Below, piece after piece: positions 61,445 to 64,000 of a stretch of DNA of 64,000 nucleotides; positions within the stretch are counted from its first letter, which is position 1, and the number at the start of each line of letters is the position of its first letter. The stretch is from Paraplanobispora siamensis. Its GTDB lineage: Bacteria > Actinomycetota > Actinomycetes > Streptosporangiales > Streptosporangiaceae. The stretch covers positions 1 through 64,000 of the forward strand of contig NZ_BOOJ01000059.1 in NCBI RefSeq assembly GCF_016863175.1, in the 5' to 3' direction. The notes below the pieces were generated by a model. It was not told the DNA's origin, did no database searches, and saw only the letters and a list, made by a program, of their open reading frames with translations. A program made the translations under genes and the position numbers.

Positions 61445-63040
61445 TTGAACTCCCGAGCCAAGCGCCTCACCCTCCCCCTCGGTGGCGCCCTCGTGGCCTC
61501 TTCCATGATCGGCGCCTCCCTCGCCGGCACCGCCGAGGCCGCCCAGCAGAGCGCCCCGGACCGCAAGTCGGTCACCCTCGCCTCGTCCGGTAACGCGAAG
61601 GCCATCGCGGGCTACTGGACCCCCTCGAAGCTGAAGTCGGCGAAGACCTACGTCACCGAGTCGACCGCCTCCGGCGAGTTCCGCTCCGGTGCCTCGCGCG
61701 CCTCCGCCGACGGCAAGCCCGGCGCCGTCGCCCCGACCGGCGAGGGCGGCAAGTCCGCCGGCAAGTCCCGCAACGTCAACCTGCCGATCACCGTCGGCAA
61801 GGTCTTCTTCCTCGACGACAAGGGCCAGGAGCGCTGGTGCTCCGGCAGCGCGGTCCAGTCGAACTACCGCAACCTGGTCGCCACCGCCGGCCACTGCGTC
61901 TACGACACCGACACGAACAAGCCCTACAGCAACTTCGTGTTCATCCCCGGCTACTACCAGGGCAAGGCTCCCTGGGGCATCTACGTCGGCGCCAAGGTCA
62001 ACATGCACTACGACTTCGACGTCTACGAGGACTACGACCGCGACTACGCCTTCGTCAACGTCTACAACGGCATCAAGCAGACGGGCGTCAAGGAGATCAC
62101 CGGTCCGGAGTACGAGAAGGCCAAGGGCTTCAAGTACACCGAGGACGACCCGATCACCAAGGACGAGTTCGAGAAGGGCTTCGACAAGTACGGCCAGCTC
62201 GGCCCGTACTGGAAGAAGCTGTCCGACCCGACGGTGGAGACCATCGGCAAGCCGGATGACGCCGAGAAGTACATCGAGGACTACATCAAGGACGGCCGAG
62301 GCGGCATCAAGCTGACCGCCGTCGAGGTCACCTCTCTCGACTACGCCAAGGCCCCCACCGGCCTGGACAACGGCGCCAAGTTCGAGCGCTTCAGCGACGA
62401 CAAGGGCAAGGTCGCCATCAGCGAGGAGCAGTACAAGACGCTCCTCAAGGAGAAGGCCGCCGGGAAGTTCCTCGGCAAGCTCGAGGCCGTCAAGGACGTC
62501 AACGGCACCGAGATCGCCTGGTACAAGACCCAGTACTTCATCAAGAAGTGGGTCAAGACCACGGTGAAGGAGCTGTACTTCCTCACTCACTACTATGTGG
62601 TGCTGCTGGCCGACGTCGGCCGCCTGGGCGACAACGTCGGCGGCCAGGGCTTCGCGTGGAACCAGAGGACCGGCAAGAAGGTCTTCGCGTTCGGCTACCC
62701 CGCCTCCGCTCACCTGGACGGCGACAAGGTCTACAGCGGCCACACCATGAAGTGGTGCTACGGCGCCACCTCCAACGCCCCGGACGTTGCGGCCTACAAG
62801 GCGCAGGAGCACCAGGCGATCAAGTGCGCCTTCACCCCGGGCGCCAGCGGCGGCCCGTTCCTGCTGCAGTACAAGAACAGCAAGCGGACCGGTTACCTCA
62901 ACGGCGTCGTGAGCCTCACGATCGACAGCGACGGCAACAACCGCTACGACCGGGTCACCACGCCGTACTTCGACGGTGAGACCTACGGCATCTACAAGTA
63001 CGCTGCCAACCTCTGGACCGGGAAGTTCCCCGTCTCCTAG
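61445..63040 (+). CDS. Secreted trypsin-like serine peptidase with large insertion (paralogue 2)
   Basis: 531 residues from a TTG start in the AAGGAGCTCCATTGAA context. Signal peptide ~1-32, prosegment to ~112. Triad: His150 (ATAGHCVYD), Asp200 (DRDYAFV) and Ser468 (GASGGPF). Between Asp and Ser an insertion of about 155 residues (~212-390), Lys/Asp/Glu-rich, is present that paralogues 1 and 3 lack up to the visible part; sequence identity resumes at VGRLGDNVGGQGFAWNQ. It may form a substrate-binding or autoinhibitory subdomain. Confidence 0.9.
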   Translation: MNSRAKRLTLPLGGALVASSMIGASLAGTAEAAQQSAPDRKSVTLASSGNAKAIAGYWTPSKLKSAKTYVTESTASGEFRSGASRASADGKPGAVAPTGEGGKSAGKSRNVNLPITVGKVFFLDDKGQERWCSGSAVQSNYRNLVATAGHCVYDTDTNKPYSNFVFIPGYYQGKAPWGIYVGAKVNMHYDFDVYEDYDRDYAFVNVYNGIKQTGVKEITGPEYEKAKGFKYTEDDPITKDEFEKGFDKYGQLGPYWKKLSDPTVETIGKPDDAEKYIEDYIKDGRGGIKLTAVEVTSLDYAKAPTGLDNGAKFERFSDDKGKVAISEEQYKTLLKEKAAGKFLGKLEAVKDVNGTEIAWYKTQYFIKKWVKTTVKELYFLTHYYVVLLADVGRLGDNVGGQGFAWNQRTGKKVFAFGYPASAHLDGDKVYSGHTMKWCYGATSNAPDVAAYKAQEHQAIKCAFTPGASGGPFLLQYKNSKRTGYLNGVVSLTIDSDGNNRYDRVTTPYFDGETYGIYKYAANLWTGKFPVS

Positions 63041-63096
63041 GGCACAGTCTCCCGGTCGGCGGCCCGGCCCCGCCGGGTCACCGGCCTCTGAGTGAC

Positions 63097-63132
63097 GTTG
63101 AAGGACCCGAGATTCCTCTCGGGTCCTTCAAC
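63097..63132 (+). terminator. Hairpin terminator after peptidase 2
   Basis: A 15-bp stem (GTTGAAGGACCCGAG / CTCGGGTCCTTCAAC) with loop ATTCCT and a following CTCTTG. Confidence 0.88.
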
Positions 63133-63285
63133 CTCTTGACGGGGTGCTTACGTATCTCAAGACATGATGGACCGGACAATGCCGTCAGAGCAGTTCGTAC
63201 GGCAAGCTGCCTAAAACTAAGTTGATCTGGAAAAATCACCCCTTGCAACTATCTATAGCCTTCCAATCCTGAGAGGAATCTCCCC

Positions 63286-64000
63286 ATGTCCCCCCGCGCA
63301 CGGCGCCTCGCGGCCGCATTCGCCGCGGTGGTCGCTGCCTGCGTGACGACGGTGTCCGGGTTCACGGGGAGCGCCGCTGCCAGCCCTTACTACGTGCCGG
63401 GCAGCGTCACCTCCATCCAGCTGACCAAGAACAGCGCGGACATGAAGAGGATCGCGGAGTACTGGAGCCCGGCCCGGCTCCAGAAGGCCCAGGACAACAC
63501 CCCGGCCACCCCTCAGGTCAAGCCGACCGACGGCGGCGCCTCCACGGCCTCGGCCACACCCACGAGCGGGGGCACCGCCACCACGGCCTCCGGCGGCAAG
63601 GACACCACGACGACAACGACGGCCGCCCCTGCGAAGACCGGCCTGCAGACCGTCCGGCCCACACTTCCCACCAAGCGGGCCCCGGGCACCGGCACCCTCC
63701 CCATCACCGTCGGGAAGGTGTTCTTCCGGATCGGCGACGCCGACTACTGGTGCTCCGCCTCCTCGGTGGCCTCCTCCGGCCGCAACCTGGTCGCCACGGC
63801 CGGCCACTGCGCCTACGACCCCAAGCAGGGCAAGGCGGCCGAGTACTGGATCTTCATCCCCGGCTACGACAAGGGCGCCACGCCGTACGGGATCTACGTC
63901 GGGCACTCGATCAACCTGCACGACCGTTTCCCCGGCTGGGGCGACTACGACTACGACTACGCCTTCGTCTCGGTGCACAACGGCTTCCGGTGGAAGCCGG
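63286..64000 (+). CDS. Secreted trypsin-like serine peptidase (paralogue 3, cut by window end)
   Basis: The visible 238 codons start at ATG 63286 after GAGAGGAATCTCCCC. Signal peptide ~1-32 (SAAASPYY), a Thr/Ser/Gly-rich linker ~85-120, then the mature start at about 138 (LPITVGKVFFRI). Catalytic His174 (ATAGHCAYD) and Asp224 (DYDYAFV) are visible; the serine would lie beyond 64000. It is the third copy of the family in the window and the second in tandem. Confidence 0.85.
   Translation, partial: MSPRARRLAAAFAAVVAACVTTVSGFTGSAAASPYYVPGSVTSIQLTKNSADMKRIAEYWSPARLQKAQDNTPATPQVKPTDGGASTASATPTSGGTATTASGGKDTTTTTTAAPAKTGLQTVRPTLPTKRAPGTGTLPITVGKVFFRIGDADYWCSASSVASSGRNLVATAGHCAYDPKQGKAAEYWIFIPGYDKGATPYGIYVGHSINLHDRFPGWGDYDYDYAFVSVHNGFRWKP

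Noticed and set aside
1-64000. CRISPR arrays, rRNA or tRNA genes, integrase attachment sites
   Set aside because: No repeat-spacer pattern, no cloverleaf and no phage-type integrase was recognised on either strand; a program search (tRNAscan-SE, CRISPR finder) would settle it.

Overview
This window is a high-GC actinobacterial chromosome segment. Gene content points to a filamentous soil actinomycete close to Streptosporangiaceae (Streptosporangium or Nonomuraea type). The supporting evidence is the single-chain 2-oxoglutarate decarboxylase (kgd) followed by a DUF6104 gene, an AfsR-type SARP-NB-ARC-TPR regulator, a CebR operator, a Streptomyces-type subtilisin inhibitor, F420/3Fe-4S redox genes, and frequent GTG/TTG or leaderless starts. 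Genus assignment is inference; no rRNA or tRNA gene was found. Coordinates of short motifs were counted by hand and may be off by 1-2 bases.

Layout. 0-7 kb: gmd and a divergent surface-glycan run (glycosyltransferase, methyltransferase, toroid protein), then a DUF1702 gene and a second methyltransferase. 7-9 kb: a leaderless redox operon (F420/FMN split-barrel protein, 3Fe-4S ferredoxin, Zn-alcohol dehydrogenase) behind a KstR-like palindrome. 9-11 kb: an AraC regulator divergent from a secreted intradiol dioxygenase fused to a carbohydrate-binding module. 11-17 kb: a tightly overlapped sugar ABC transporter, Gfo/Idh/MocA dehydrogenase and TIM-barrel isomerase operon. 17-19.6 kb: divergent SDR and DapB-like genes. 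19.6-25.4 kb: an organosulfur (ssu-like) operon preceded by a promoter and a cysteine-containing leader peptide. 25.4-27.5 kb: divergent MBL hydrolase and glutathionyl-hydroquinone reductase. 27.6-32.1 kb: secreted glycoside hydrolases, the first (GH9) under a perfect CebR box. 32-40 kb: housekeeping genes including kgd and a DUF4097/PadR pair. 40-47 kb: a secreted FG-GAP/CshA/OmpA-like protein, a membrane-anchored protein, a secreted trypsin-like peptidase, a HigBA-like toxin-antitoxin pair and a DUF6461 gene. 47-57 kb: the AfsR-type regulator divergent from an 1,874-residue secreted modular protein, then an AT-rich lipoprotein gene. 57.3-60.6 kb: an island of decayed insertion sequences. 60.6-64 kb: a subtilisin-inhibitor gene and two further trypsin-like peptidase paralogues, the last cut by the window edge.

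Most interesting result: the roughly 245-base non-coding end of the IS110-family element (59,895-60,140, minus strand) has the layout expected of an IS110 bridge RNA. Four short segments in the order target-left, target-right, donor-left, donor-right match the actual target flank and the element's own ends, with a CT core on the recombinase strand. The element sits inside an IS5-family transposase whose own ends and 3-bp target duplication (TTA) can be read. Second is the cysteine-rich, apparently leaderless leader peptide before the sulfur operon.

The secreted proteins suggest a plant-biomass lifestyle: cellulase, second glycoside hydrolase, CBM-linked aromatic-ring dioxygenase, possible glycoside or anhydrosugar uptake operon, and peptidases with an inhibitor.
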